Shown one piece after another: positions 14,181-20,570 of a stretch of 21,023 bases of DNA. Origin of the DNA: a virus. The position numbers were made by a program, and so were the translations under genes. Under the pieces are notes generated by a model. The model was not told where the DNA came from and ran no database searches. It saw only the letters and a list, made by a program, of their open reading frames with translations. The DNA lies in the IMG/VR virus record IMGVR_UViG_3300032046_000257, positions 1-21,023 of that record. One strand, given 5' to 3'. Every line of letters begins with the position of its first letter. Position 1 is the stretch's first letter.

Positions 14181-14377
14181 TAATCAAGGAAATTTTTCCA
14201 GGATCCGGTGATAACTGGTATAACCAAAATATCGTTGATAGAGATAAATGGTTACGTGAAAATGTCAATGATAAAAATGTTAAGGTTTGGTATGGTGGAT
14301 TAGAATCCGATGATAGATTCATCGAATTTATTAATAATGAGGATGCACTTGCATATAAAATAATATGGATGTGTTAA
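14171..14377 (+). CDS. Motif-family small protein, GTG start
   Basis: This 68-residue protein ends FINNEDALAYKIIWMC, matching the end of the protein at 13516-13800. I use the GTG at 14171, overlapping the previous stop; no ATG is available without losing most of the protein. It probably depends on translational coupling. Its last codons overlap the dCMP deaminase start by 13 bases. Function unknown. Confidence 0.65.
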   Translation: MSIVIKEIFPGSGDNWYNQNIVDRDKWLRENVNDKNVKVWYGGLESDDRFIEFINNEDALAYKIIWMC

Positions 14378-14847
14378 AAGATAAATGGATGCGGCGTCTT
14401 CTAAGGATGGCAAGAGAAGTTGCTACTTGGTCTAAAGATGATTCCACAAAAGTAGGTGCAGTAATTACATCTAGTAATGGATCCCCTGTTTCGTGGGGAT
14501 TTAATGGTATGCCAATGGGAATTGATGATATCAGACCAGATCGTCATGTACGGCCCTACAAATATAAATGGATGTGTCATGCCGAGCGCAATGCAATGGA
14601 TTTGGCACCAAGAGCCGATTTATCTGGCTGTATTATGTTTGTTACATTTAGTCCTTGTACCAATTGTGCCCAATCAATCATTCAACGCGGAATCACAGCG
14701 GTTGTAGTGGATGCTAATTTTACGGTAGAAAAAATGCCTGAACATTGGAAAGAAGATATGTTAGTAGCAAAGGAAATGTTGGAAGAGGCTGGTGTAAGTA
14801 TAATTGCGACATATCCGGATACACCAGTTGACACAGATAGCATCTAA
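14365..14847 (+). CDS. dCMP deaminase (zinc-dependent, ComEB/T4 CD family)
   Basis: This 160-residue cytidine/deoxycytidylate deaminase-fold protein has the zinc site H72-A-E74 (CHAERNAM), with E74 as the proton shuttle, and P97-C98-x2-C101 (PCTNCA). The N-terminal SKDDSTKVGAVI segment is typical of dCMP deaminases. It converts dCMP to dUMP for thymidylate synthesis and fits a phage that makes its own dNTPs. The insert between strands is shorter than in T4 CD (193 residues), so it may lack the extra structural zinc of that enzyme. Specificity for dCMP over other deoxycytidine or guanine substrates is inferred. The start overlaps the upstream gene by 13 bases, and a strong promoter lies within its last codons. 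Confidence 0.92.
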   Translation: MDVLKDKWMRRLLRMAREVATWSKDDSTKVGAVITSSNGSPVSWGFNGMPMGIDDIRPDRHVRPYKYKWMCHAERNAMDLAPRADLSGCIMFVTFSPCTNCAQSIIQRGITAVVVDANFTVEKMPEHWKEDMLVAKEMLEEAGVSIIATYPDTPVDTDSI

Positions 14848-14856
14848 TACTAAAAT
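14828..14856 (+). promoter_or_regulatory. Sigma70-type promoter at the end of the deaminase gene
   Basis: TTGACA (14828-14833) and TAAAAT (14851-14856) have a 17-base spacer. The -35 box lies in the last codons of the deaminase gene and the -10 box just after its stop. The next ATG is at 14892. Confidence 0.7.
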
Positions 14857-14891
14857 ATAGACTCAACAACCTAACTTACAGAAAGTGTAAT

Positions 14892-15161
14892 ATGAACAAG
14901 CAAACTACTCCCAAGGCACTCCCGGTGAACCTGAAGGAACAGAACGCGGCTCATACCTTCCGTGTTACGATTCGCGATCGTGATCATTTCTACAAGCTTG
15001 TAAACTGGCTGAACACAAACGTCGGCAAGGGTCAAGACAAGTGGACCATGGAAGGTCGTGTTCTGAAGACCCTAAAGGGCGGCAAATCGGTTAGCCCAAA
15101 GATCTATATCTTCAAGCAGGATTTTGATCCGGCGTCTTCGCTGTATCTCAGTCTCCTGTAA
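14892..15161 (+). CDS. Small phage protein with GC-richer codons, unknown
   Basis: This 89-residue protein has a visibly different codon choice from its neighbours (many C- and G-ending codons such as ctg, acc, aag and ggc) and a strong promoter in front. High expression or a separate origin could explain this. It is basic, and RVTIRDRDHFYKLVNWLNTNVGKGQDKW looks like an alpha-beta fold. The end IYIFKQDFDPASSLYLSLL is loosely like the aromatic/acidic tails of the small-protein group. The ribosome binding site is weak (GAAAGTG). The stop overlaps the next ATG (TAATG). I recognise no family. Confidence 0.75.
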   Translation: MNKQTTPKALPVNLKEQNAAHTFRVTIRDRDHFYKLVNWLNTNVGKGQDKWTMEGRVLKTLKGGKSVSPKIYIFKQDFDPASSLYLSLL

Positions 15162-15424
15162 TGGTCTATCAAGTTGATGTAATTTACACAACTTGTGGAG
15201 CAACCGTACTCCTTAAGTTTATTGAATCCTTTTCTTTTGATAAAGGCACAGAGGAAATGGTAATAGATAAACTTATGGATGACTTCTGTTTTAATATTCG
15301 TACTGTCTCTGGGCAGGAATATCGCATCTCCACTAAAATGATTGCTGAAATCATCGGTGGCGGTGCTTCTATACCTGTGGTTGCTCAGAGTGTTTTTGAT
15401 AAATGGAAGTTTATTCATCGTTAA
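15161..15424 (+). CDS. Small phage protein, unknown
   Basis: This 87-residue protein begins in the TAATG overlap with the upstream stop, so it is probably translated by re-initiation. It has a mixed alpha-beta look (YQVDVIYTTCGATVLLKFIE, RISTKMIAEIIGG). It has three cysteines but no zinc motif, signal peptide or membrane segment. I recognise no family. The tail VAQSVFDKWKFIHR does not carry the shared motif. Confidence 0.65.
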   Translation: MVYQVDVIYTTCGATVLLKFIESFSFDKGTEEMVIDKLMDDFCFNIRTVSGQEYRISTKMIAEIIGGGASIPVVAQSVFDKWKFIHR

Positions 15425-15435
15425 TGGAGATATAA

Positions 15436-15678
15436 ATGAAACAACGAGGAAGATGTATTGTTGGTGATCTACGTGTGGTAGATAGTTATACCTCTGACTG
15501 GATGTCTATTAAGATGCATCCTGCTACTTTCTATCGCCGCGAAGACGATATTCGGCCTACCTTAGAAAAAATTAAGGGCCTATATGCCGAACTCGACATG
15601 GGTCAATATATTCTTCTACGATTTTCTGAGAAGGATGATGTCACCGCCTTTCATAGACGCCATCACGAATACATATGA
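15436..15678 (+). CDS. Motif-family small protein
   Basis: This 80-residue protein ends LLRFSEKDDVTAFHRRHHEYI. The part FSEKDDVTAF fits the shared pattern F-x-x-E-x-D-(A/V)-x-x-F, though the residues after it are basic instead of K-L-x-W. The ATG follows GGAG (15426-15429) at good spacing. The stop overlaps the next ATG (ATGA at 15675-15678). Function unknown. Confidence 0.7.
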   Translation: MKQRGRCIVGDLRVVDSYTSDWMSIKMHPATFYRREDDIRPTLEKIKGLYAELDMGQYILLRFSEKDDVTAFHRRHHEYI

Positions 15679-16103
15679 GCGTTAAACGGCTTCATTCCAG
15701 GACTAAGATATTCTTTCCTAATCCATACGTGTTTAGGCTAGAATATCCTCTTCTTAATTCTGATGAGGCAATGGCCGAATATATAAAACTTACAAGACAG
15801 GCCTATAAACTCCTTAAAGGAACTTGGGGATATTGCCAACTTCAAGAAGAACAAGTAAAAATAAAGGATGAATTTAAACATACTGCACAGCTGATATCCA
15901 GTCATTTTGCTGGATTGAGTCCTATTCTTCAAATTGCTGCCTTATTTAATTCAGATTATCAACGTGTCTTACGCGGTTATATATGTTTTTCAGATGAGCT
16001 GGATGCATTGCAATTCAGACTCTCGATTTCCACAAATGCTATTCAAGTATCTATGTGGCCCGAAAGATGGTTTACTATTCACGAAGTGGCAGAAACAGAA
16101 TAA
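15675..16103 (+). CDS. Motif-family protein with N-terminal extension
   Basis: This 142-residue protein contains YICFSDELDALQFRLSIS near residues 100-117, the shared pattern F-x-x-E-x-D-A-x-x-F-R-L. It then continues about 25 residues (MWPERWFTIHEVAETE). It is the largest member seen here. The N-terminal two thirds have a helical, charged look (KLTRQAYKLLKG, QEEQVKIKDEFKHT). It starts in an ATGA overlap. Function unknown. Confidence 0.7.
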   Translation: MSVKRLHSRTKIFFPNPYVFRLEYPLLNSDEAMAEYIKLTRQAYKLLKGTWGYCQLQEEQVKIKDEFKHTAQLISSHFAGLSPILQIAALFNSDYQRVLRGYICFSDELDALQFRLSISTNAIQVSMWPERWFTIHEVAETE

Positions 16104-16139
16104 TGCTGTCATCTTTTACAAGAGAGGCCTAATTTTGCC

Positions 16140-16147
16140 ATAAATAC
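16140..16147 (+). promoter_or_regulatory. T4-style late promoter
   Basis: ATAAATAC lies in the 64-base gap after the motif-family run, 21 bases before the ATG at 16168. The ribosome binding site GAGGA (16157-16161) follows. Position and sequence match the late box at 3033. Confidence 0.6.
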
Positions 16148-16167
16148 AGATAATATGAGGACTCTCT

Positions 16168-16416
16168 ATGCACCCGTTTTTAGATGTTGCCAAACTAACC
16201 GACGAAGAGATTATTGAAAGATTAGGAAGAGCCTATACCTTTATGAACATGCAGAAAACACTCGGACATTCACCGGCGGTTCTTAGTATTAGAGAAGTTA
16301 TCCAATCATTGGAAGATGAACGAGCTGGAAGAATGCAGAAGATGGTCGATGATGAATATTCAAGAAAATTCCCAGAAATAAATAAGCCAATTGAATTAGG
16401 AAAGATTGAGGAATAA
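16168..16416 (+). CDS. Small helical phage protein, unknown
   Basis: This 82-residue protein (MHPFLDVAKLTDEEIIERLGRAY...) is largely helical and charged, like a small coiled-coil or capsid/neck-associated factor. The part LGHSPAVLSIREVIQSLEDER looks like one long helix. The late promoter and GAGGA site support this start. It resembles small proteins of T4-like marine phages that I recall without an assigned role. Confidence 0.7.
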   Translation: MHPFLDVAKLTDEEIIERLGRAYTFMNMQKTLGHSPAVLSIREVIQSLEDERAGRMQKMVDDEYSRKFPEINKPIELGKIEE

Positions 16417-16418
16417 TT

Positions 16419-17135
16419 ATGATGAAACGAGGGAAAAGTATCATCAGAAATTATATGACCATGAGTTATGAATTTGCTGGCACAAGAATACAGGCGGGGT
16501 TTCTTACGCCCGTCGATTGGGAATTATCTGTTAATTTAATTGTATCGGGAAAGAAATCTAAATCAAAAGAAGAAATTGAATATAAGGCAAGTGTTATATA
16601 TCAGAAATTATATTTTTGGCTAGATACCAATTTATCTTATATAACAATGGTAGATGTAGGTAATGAAGATGACTTATACCTTGCTAATCTATCATCTAAT
16701 ATTATGTTATATTGTCCTGGAAACCCCAGTGATGATTTAATTGTACGCTTGATACATTCGAAACTTTCTGCCCTGGCCGGTGTAGACATGGAGATTGGTG
16801 AAATTAAATTAAAGGCAAGCGATACATCGTTGCAATATACATATGACTGCCCCGAACATGAGTACGAATTGCCATCAACAACAACAGAATATTATACAGA
16901 AGGTACTTGTAGAGATAAAGACCCTTGGTGGCTTAGAGACGATGGATTTTGTTTTGAATTCGTCAAGCCTGCCGATTCAGTGGAAACAGATGAAGAAATA
17001 TTTGCGGGAATTATTGATCCAATGAACGAGTTTGAAAGAATGATTTCGGAAATGACTGATACGCATATAGGCATGGTAAGAGAACCGGCAAGAATTGTTC
17101 AGGTGGAAAAATGGAAGCCCAGGAAAGTCGAGTGA
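16419..17135 (+). CDS. Phage protein of unknown function, possibly T-fold-like
   Basis: This 238-residue protein has a ribosome binding site GAGGA (16408-16412) before the ATG at 16419. The region about 35-150 alternates strand and helix. NPSDDLIVRLIHSKLSALA followed by a strand (EIGEIKLKAS) resembles the helix and final strand of 6-pyruvoyl-tetrahydropterin-synthase/QueD T-folds, where NPTAENLA...WERL is typical. The HxH zinc ligands of QueD are not evident, so if related it is not a standard enzyme. The C-terminal part is acidic and Trp/Cys-containing (CRDKDPWWLRDDGFCFEF). Only the open frame is sure. Confidence 0.7.
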   Translation: MMKRGKSIIRNYMTMSYEFAGTRIQAGFLTPVDWELSVNLIVSGKKSKSKEEIEYKASVIYQKLYFWLDTNLSYITMVDVGNEDDLYLANLSSNIMLYCPGNPSDDLIVRLIHSKLSALAGVDMEIGEIKLKASDTSLQYTYDCPEHEYELPSTTTEYYTEGTCRDKDPWWLRDDGFCFEFVKPADSVETDEEIFAGIIDPMNEFERMISEMTDTHIGMVREPARIVQVEKWKPRKVE

Positions 17136-17156
17136 TAATCATAAAAGAAAGAAGAA

Positions 17157-17687
17157 ATGAAAGAAGGTGGAATAAAAGTGAATATGTATGGCCAGGCCAT
17201 ACTTTCCAGTAATGAATTGAGAGAATTATTATTACAAGGAAAGAACATAAGTCACTTGAATGTTATGTTTGATGAGGAAATAAACCTCTTTAAAGAACAC
17301 CAGGCTGAGTTATTGCAGGAAACAATTACATTTTTAGATGCACCAGAGGAAATTTTAACATTTGACGAGTTCCATCAAACGTGTGCTGATGAATGGATTT
17401 TCCCAGAAATTTATCAGCAAATAGATGTAAAATCCTGGTTGTTATCTAGATGCAAGACTGAAGAGGAAATTAGAAGAGTAAATTTAGAATACGGGTTATT
17501 TGAAGAGAGAGACTTGATAATGTTATTACGACTTTTTATCTATATTATAGATTATTTTAGAAAAAATAATTATGTATGGGGAGTCGGTCGAGGAAGTTCG
17601 GTTAGTAGTTTTATATTATTTTTAATTGGGACACACTTTGTAAATCCAATAAAATATAATTTGGATATTAGAGATTTTTTAAAATAG
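17157..17687 (+). CDS. Truncated DnaE-like protein (DNA polymerase III alpha fragment without the catalytic aspartates)
   Basis: This is a 176-residue protein. Residues 139-176 (YVWGVGRGSSVSSFILFL, then NPIKYNLDIRDFLK) match the DnaE palm segment G-P-G-R-G-S...DP-(I/L)-(K/R)-Y-(N/D)-L...FL that carries the nucleotide-binding GS motif. In complete DnaE the next residues hold the catalytic DxD, and this protein stops just before them. The preceding helices (LEYGLFEERDLIMLLRLF) align with the DnaE stretch before GPGRGS. The first 70 residues are unlike DnaE. The stop is a clean TAG with no downstream continuation of homology. The GTG at 17178 or ATG at 17184 may be the true start, since AAGGTGG lies before them. 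It cannot be a polymerase by itself; a regulatory or binding role is possible. Confidence 0.78.
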   Translation: MKEGGIKVNMYGQAILSSNELRELLLQGKNISHLNVMFDEEINLFKEHQAELLQETITFLDAPEEILTFDEFHQTCADEWIFPEIYQQIDVKSWLLSRCKTEEEIRRVNLEYGLFEERDLIMLLRLFIYIIDYFRKNNYVWGVGRGSSVSSFILFLIGTHFVNPIKYNLDIRDFLK

Positions 17688-17698
17688 GGAGAAATAAG

Positions 17699-18037
17699 AT
17701 GAGCCGACACGTTACATATAGAGGTGCTACTTTGGATATGGATTCCATTCGTCGTGAAAATGAAAAGGTTCCGGCAATTGGAAATATGAGGGTAAATTCC
17801 AAAGGTGATCAAATTAAGGGTGGTCGCGTAACCAAAACCGCTGATCAGATTGCTCGTGAAAATCATAGAGTTCAATCTACTGTAGTAAATACCGGCTTGA
17901 AGGGGGCTGTTCCTGCGGCACCCACAACGGTATTAGAAGCACCAAAGGTATCCAAAGTTGCAAAGACAACAAAGGCAATGAAAGAAGTAGAGTTGCCCAG
18001 TGGCGACATTATTATGAAAGAAGACAATGGAAATTAA
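17699..18037 (+). CDS. Conserved-type phage protein, unknown
   Basis: This 112-residue basic protein has the start MSRHVTYRGATLDMDSIRREN and the middle GNMRVNSKGDQIKGGRVTKTADQIARENHRVQ. This looks like a family repeatedly found next to replication genes of T4-like phages, with no assigned role. The end is an Ala/Pro/Lys/Val-rich linker and a short acidic tail. The ribosome binding site GGGAG (17688-17692) fits the ATG. It overlaps the GroES-like gene by 11 bases. Confidence 0.75.
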   Translation: MSRHVTYRGATLDMDSIRRENEKVPAIGNMRVNSKGDQIKGGRVTKTADQIARENHRVQSTVVNTGLKGAVPAAPTTVLEAPKVSKVAKTTKAMKEVELPSGDIIMKEDNGN

Positions 18038-18380
18038 AGCACTCAAAGGTAAGGTACTTGTTACTGACCTGGAACGAGGGTCGCGGGTAGTCAATGGAAT
18101 TATTATTCCAAGTGATGATGGTAAGAGCGAAGGCATACGTCCGCGCTGGTGTAAAGTATATTCTGTTGGAGAAGACATTACAGATATTATTCCCGGACAA
18201 TGGATTCTTGTTGAACACCTACGATGGACTCGTATGATTAAGATCAGACAGGAAGATGGCACATATCTCCAATTATTTGGTGTAGAATGGCCACAGGCAT
18301 GTATGCTTGTTTCAGACGATGACCCTGAAACATCGATTTTCTCCGTATTTTCACAGGCAAACGAACGGGCCCAGACTTGA
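18027..18380 (+). CDS. GroES-like co-chaperonin (T4 gp31 analogue)
   Basis: This 117-residue protein has the Cpn10 layout. The N-terminal strand reads IKALKGKVLVTDL. A mobile loop with the hydrophobic tripeptide that would dock on GroEL follows (NGIIIPSDDGKSEGI, about 23-37). The VYSVGED turn and a strand (GQWILVEH) come next, all in GroES order. Length is like T4 gp31 (111) and GroES (97). T4 gp31 replaces GroES to fold the major capsid protein, so a similar role with host GroEL is likely. The tail (after about 90) is extra. The start lies inside the upstream gene with a weak AAAGAAG site. The family call rests on visual alignment. Confidence 0.7.
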   Translation: MEIKALKGKVLVTDLERGSRVVNGIIIPSDDGKSEGIRPRWCKVYSVGEDITDIIPGQWILVEHLRWTRMIKIRQEDGTYLQLFGVEWPQACMLVSDDDPETSIFSVFSQANERAQT

Positions 18381-18405
18381 CATTTCTATTGTTTATAGCT
18401 ATACT
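18377..18405 (+). promoter_or_regulatory. Sigma70-type promoter for the clamp-loader gene
   Basis: TTGACA (18377-18382) and TATACT (18400-18405) have a 17-base spacer. It overlaps the stop codon of the GroES-like gene. The clamp-loader ATG at 18430 is 24 bases downstream, with AGAAAGG (18417-18423) as ribosome binding site. Confidence 0.78.
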
Positions 18406-18429
18406 TGTTACAAATCAGAAAGGTCAGTC

Positions 18430-19371
18430 ATGAAGGAATTATGGGTAGAAAAATATCGTCCGCCTACACTTGACGGTTATGTTTTTAAAGACAAAAATCA
18501 GAAAAAGCAAATTGAACGATGGATCTCCGGCGGAGCATTGCCACACATGCTTCTGTCAGGATCGCCGGGTACCGGTAAATCGACACTCATAAAAGTATTA
18601 CTGAATGAGTTAGGTGTAGATCCGTTTGATGTGCTTCAAGTAAACGCATCAAAAGATAATGGTGTTGATTTTATTCGCGACACCATTACAAAATTCTCCG
18701 AGACAATGGGTTATGGAGAAATCCGCTATGTATTCTTAGACGAAGCAGACGGACTTTCACCATCGGCTCAGGGAACTCTGCGTGGCACAATGGAAAAATA
18801 TGCAACGAGTGTACGATTTCTGTTGACATGCAATTATCCACACAAGCTTATTCAAGCAATTCATTCACGTTGTGAAACAGGTAGAATGCATATTGAGAAC
18901 TTGAATAAGGATGAGTTTGATATGCGTCTCATTGATATTCTGCAGAAGGAGAGCATTGAACTCGACTTCGATGCGCTAGAAGCAATCTCTAAAAAGACTT
19001 ACCCCGATCTGCGCCGTGGAATTAGCATGGCGCAGGCTAATTCGTTAGATGGAAAGTTGCAGACACCGGGTGAAGATACGGAGGATGTTTCTGACTACAG
19101 ATTAGAGATGGTTGTTCTTTTCAAAGACAAGAAATTCAAATTAGCACGACAACTAATATGCACCCAGGTGCAACAAGAAGAATACGAAGATATCTATCGC
19201 TTCATGTATGAAAATCTTCAATATTGGTCAGATGGGGATTCTGGTAAAGAAGACCGTTGTATTATGGCCATACGTGATGGTTTGGTCAATCACACACTTT
19301 GTAGTGATTCTGAATTGAATTTATCAGCTACTTTTGTAGAACTCGAAAGAATAGCACGAGGGGAGTGGTAA
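18430..19371 (+). CDS. 44: Sliding-clamp loader ATPase subunit (T4 gp44 type)
   Basis: This 313-residue AAA+ protein opens the DNA sliding clamp and places it on primed DNA. Motifs: the N-terminal LWVEKYRP signature of RFC/gp44, Walker A GSPGTGKS (44-51), Walker B VFLDEAD (101-107), sensor 1 LLTCNY (131-136) and the SRC arginine-finger motif HSRC (145-148). The C-terminal collar region follows. T4 gp44 has 319 residues. The ATG at 18430 has AGAAAGG at six bases and begins MKELWVEKYRPP; an upstream in-frame codon at 18307 would read through the promoter and the previous gene and is rejected. In T4, gp62 follows gp44; here an HNH endonuclease lies next and no gp62 is recognised in the window. 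The call is secure. Confidence 0.95.
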   Translation: MKELWVEKYRPPTLDGYVFKDKNQKKQIERWISGGALPHMLLSGSPGTGKSTLIKVLLNELGVDPFDVLQVNASKDNGVDFIRDTITKFSETMGYGEIRYVFLDEADGLSPSAQGTLRGTMEKYATSVRFLLTCNYPHKLIQAIHSRCETGRMHIENLNKDEFDMRLIDILQKESIELDFDALEAISKKTYPDLRRGISMAQANSLDGKLQTPGEDTEDVSDYRLEMVVLFKDKKFKLARQLICTQVQQEEYEDIYRFMYENLQYWSDGDSGKEDRCIMAIRDGLVNHTLCSDSELNLSATFVELERIARGEW

Positions 19372-19402
19372 AGGAAAAGCAACATAAATTGACCTGGATA
19401 TG

Positions 19403-19410
19403 ATAAATAC
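19403..19410 (+). promoter_or_regulatory. Late promoter box for the homing endonuclease
   Basis: ATAAATAC lies in the 58-base gap after the clamp-loader gene, 20 bases before the HNH ATG at 19430. A weaker TTGACC...TATACA pair with a 19-base spacer overlaps it (19389-19419). Late expression is known for T4 homing endonucleases. Confidence 0.5.
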
Positions 19411-19429
19411 ACTTATACAGGAGTATTTT

Positions 19430-20149
19430 ATGTTGTGTAATAGAGGATGTGGTAAGGAAGCGACTCATTTTTCTAAAAATAAGAATGAATGGGTATGCCA
19501 TAAAGTTCCAGCGAAATGTAATATTATAGCTGATAAAATAGGGGCAACGAGAAAACAAATTTTTCAAGATGATCCATTTAGACATAACGGCTGGGGCAGA
19601 GTTATGTCTAACGAAACAAAAAGAAAAATAGGTGAGAAGACATCGGCAGCATTGCTTGGCAGAAAAATGCCAGAACACGTTAAAATTAAAATAGCTGAAG
19701 CAAACATAGGCAGAATTTGTTCCGACAATACTAAAGAAAAGATTAGGCAATCTAATTTAGAATACTGGGCAGAGAATAAAAGAGTTCCCTGGAACAAGAA
19801 TAAGAAAGGATCGCAAGTTGCCTGGAATAAAGGGCTAAAGAAAATAGAATCACCAGAAATACTATCGCGTGATGATCCTGTATATTCTGACTTTAAGAAA
19901 TATAGACATCGTGTAGGAACACATACTGCCTATTCATACAGGTTGTTCAAAGAAGAAATCAATCCACAAAATTTACCAAGAGGTAAATGTGGAATAGATG
20001 GTGCCTATCAATTAGATCACATTATTACCGTACGGCAAGGTTTTGAACAAGGTATTTCAATTGAAGAAATTAGTTCTAAAGAAAATCTAAGGGTTATATC
20101 CTGGTTAGAAAATGTAAAGAAATATGATGGAAAAGGTTTAAGAAAATGA
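19430..20149 (+). CDS. Free-standing HNH homing endonuclease with NUMOD3 repeats
   Basis: This 239-residue protein is a selfish mobile gene that cuts endonuclease-free alleles so that it spreads by repair. The N-terminus (MLCNRGCGKEATHF...WVCHKVPAKC) holds a C-x3-C...C-x6-C probable zinc knuckle. Two NUMOD3-like DNA-binding helices follow: SNETKRKIGEKTSAALLGRKM and CSDNTKEKIRQSNLEYW. WNKGLKK is a further NUMOD-type hallmark. The C-terminal catalytic part has QLDHIITVRQGFEQGIS and SKENLRVISWLENVKKYDG, the H...N...N/K order of this HNH branch. The ATG at 19430 has AGGAG (19419-19423) at six bases. It sits between the clamp-loader gene and small unknowns, a typical place for T4-like phage homing genes. 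It probably recognises a sequence in or near gene 44. Confidence 0.85.
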   Translation: MLCNRGCGKEATHFSKNKNEWVCHKVPAKCNIIADKIGATRKQIFQDDPFRHNGWGRVMSNETKRKIGEKTSAALLGRKMPEHVKIKIAEANIGRICSDNTKEKIRQSNLEYWAENKRVPWNKNKKGSQVAWNKGLKKIESPEILSRDDPVYSDFKKYRHRVGTHTAYSYRLFKEEINPQNLPRGKCGIDGAYQLDHIITVRQGFEQGISIEEISSKENLRVISWLENVKKYDGKGLRK

Positions 20150-20190
20150 GAAAGAGATATGATTGTAGACCAAAAAAGGAAAAAGAATGA
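20146..20190 (+). CDS. Possible 14-residue linking ORF
   Basis: An ATG in the ATGA at the HNH stop opens a 14-codon frame (MRKRYDCRPKKEKE). It ends in another ATGA, which is the start of the next gene at 20187. AAAAGG lies nine bases upstream. Its size makes a functional peptide doubtful; it may only carry ribosomes from the endonuclease to the next gene. Confidence 0.25.
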   Translation: MRKRYDCRPKKEKE

Positions 20191-20561
20191 GAAAAGAAAA
20201 AGTTTTTATTGTTGTATCACACAAGAATAGCCTCAAGAAAGATCCTAGGACAGACAAATGTCTCAAAGGTCAGTGGGAGGTTGCAGAATCTGTAGAATTT
20301 ATAAACCAAGTTAGAGATAGACATATTTCTACAAGTAGCGCCATTGGTGATTACATCAATAGAAAAATGATTACAGGCGCACGATATGGTATAACCGAAT
20401 ACGATAAATTCGAAGAATATGTACGCACAAAATATAAGAAACAAATGGATGAATTAGATGCAGCATATCGTGAGATTCAGGTTCAATCAGAAGAAAGTCC
20501 CGAAGTTATTGCCGATCAATTTGGCAATATAAGAGCCAAGACTGTTTTTGACGTAGCATAA
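20187..20561 (+). CDS. Conserved-type phage protein, unknown
   Basis: This 124-residue protein has the N-terminus MRKEKVFIVVSHKNSLKK and the middle WEVAESVEFINQVRDRH...SSAIGDYINRKMITGARYGITEYDKFEEYV. This looks like a family present in several T4-like phages with no assigned function. The C-terminal third is helical and acidic. AAGGA (20176-20180) gives good initiation at this ATG. It is not gp62 by sequence, although it lies near gene 44. Confidence 0.75.
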   Translation: MRKEKVFIVVSHKNSLKKDPRTDKCLKGQWEVAESVEFINQVRDRHISTSSAIGDYINRKMITGARYGITEYDKFEEYVRTKYKKQMDELDAAYREIQVQSEESPEVIADQFGNIRAKTVFDVA

Positions 20562-20570
20562 GGAAACATC

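Noticed and set aside
16378-16384. ATAAATA near the end of the 82-residue gene
   Set aside because: It is 34 bases before the next ATG, farther than the other late boxes, and lies in codons. The next gene can be read from the late box at 16140.
18307-18429. Upstream extension of the clamp-loader frame
   Set aside because: It overlaps the GroES-like gene and the promoter. The conserved LWVEKYRP start begins right after the ATG at 18430.
20187-20561. Clamp-loader partner gp62 next to gene 44
   Set aside because: The 124-residue protein shows no likeness to T4 gp62 as I recall it and differs in length; position alone is not enough.
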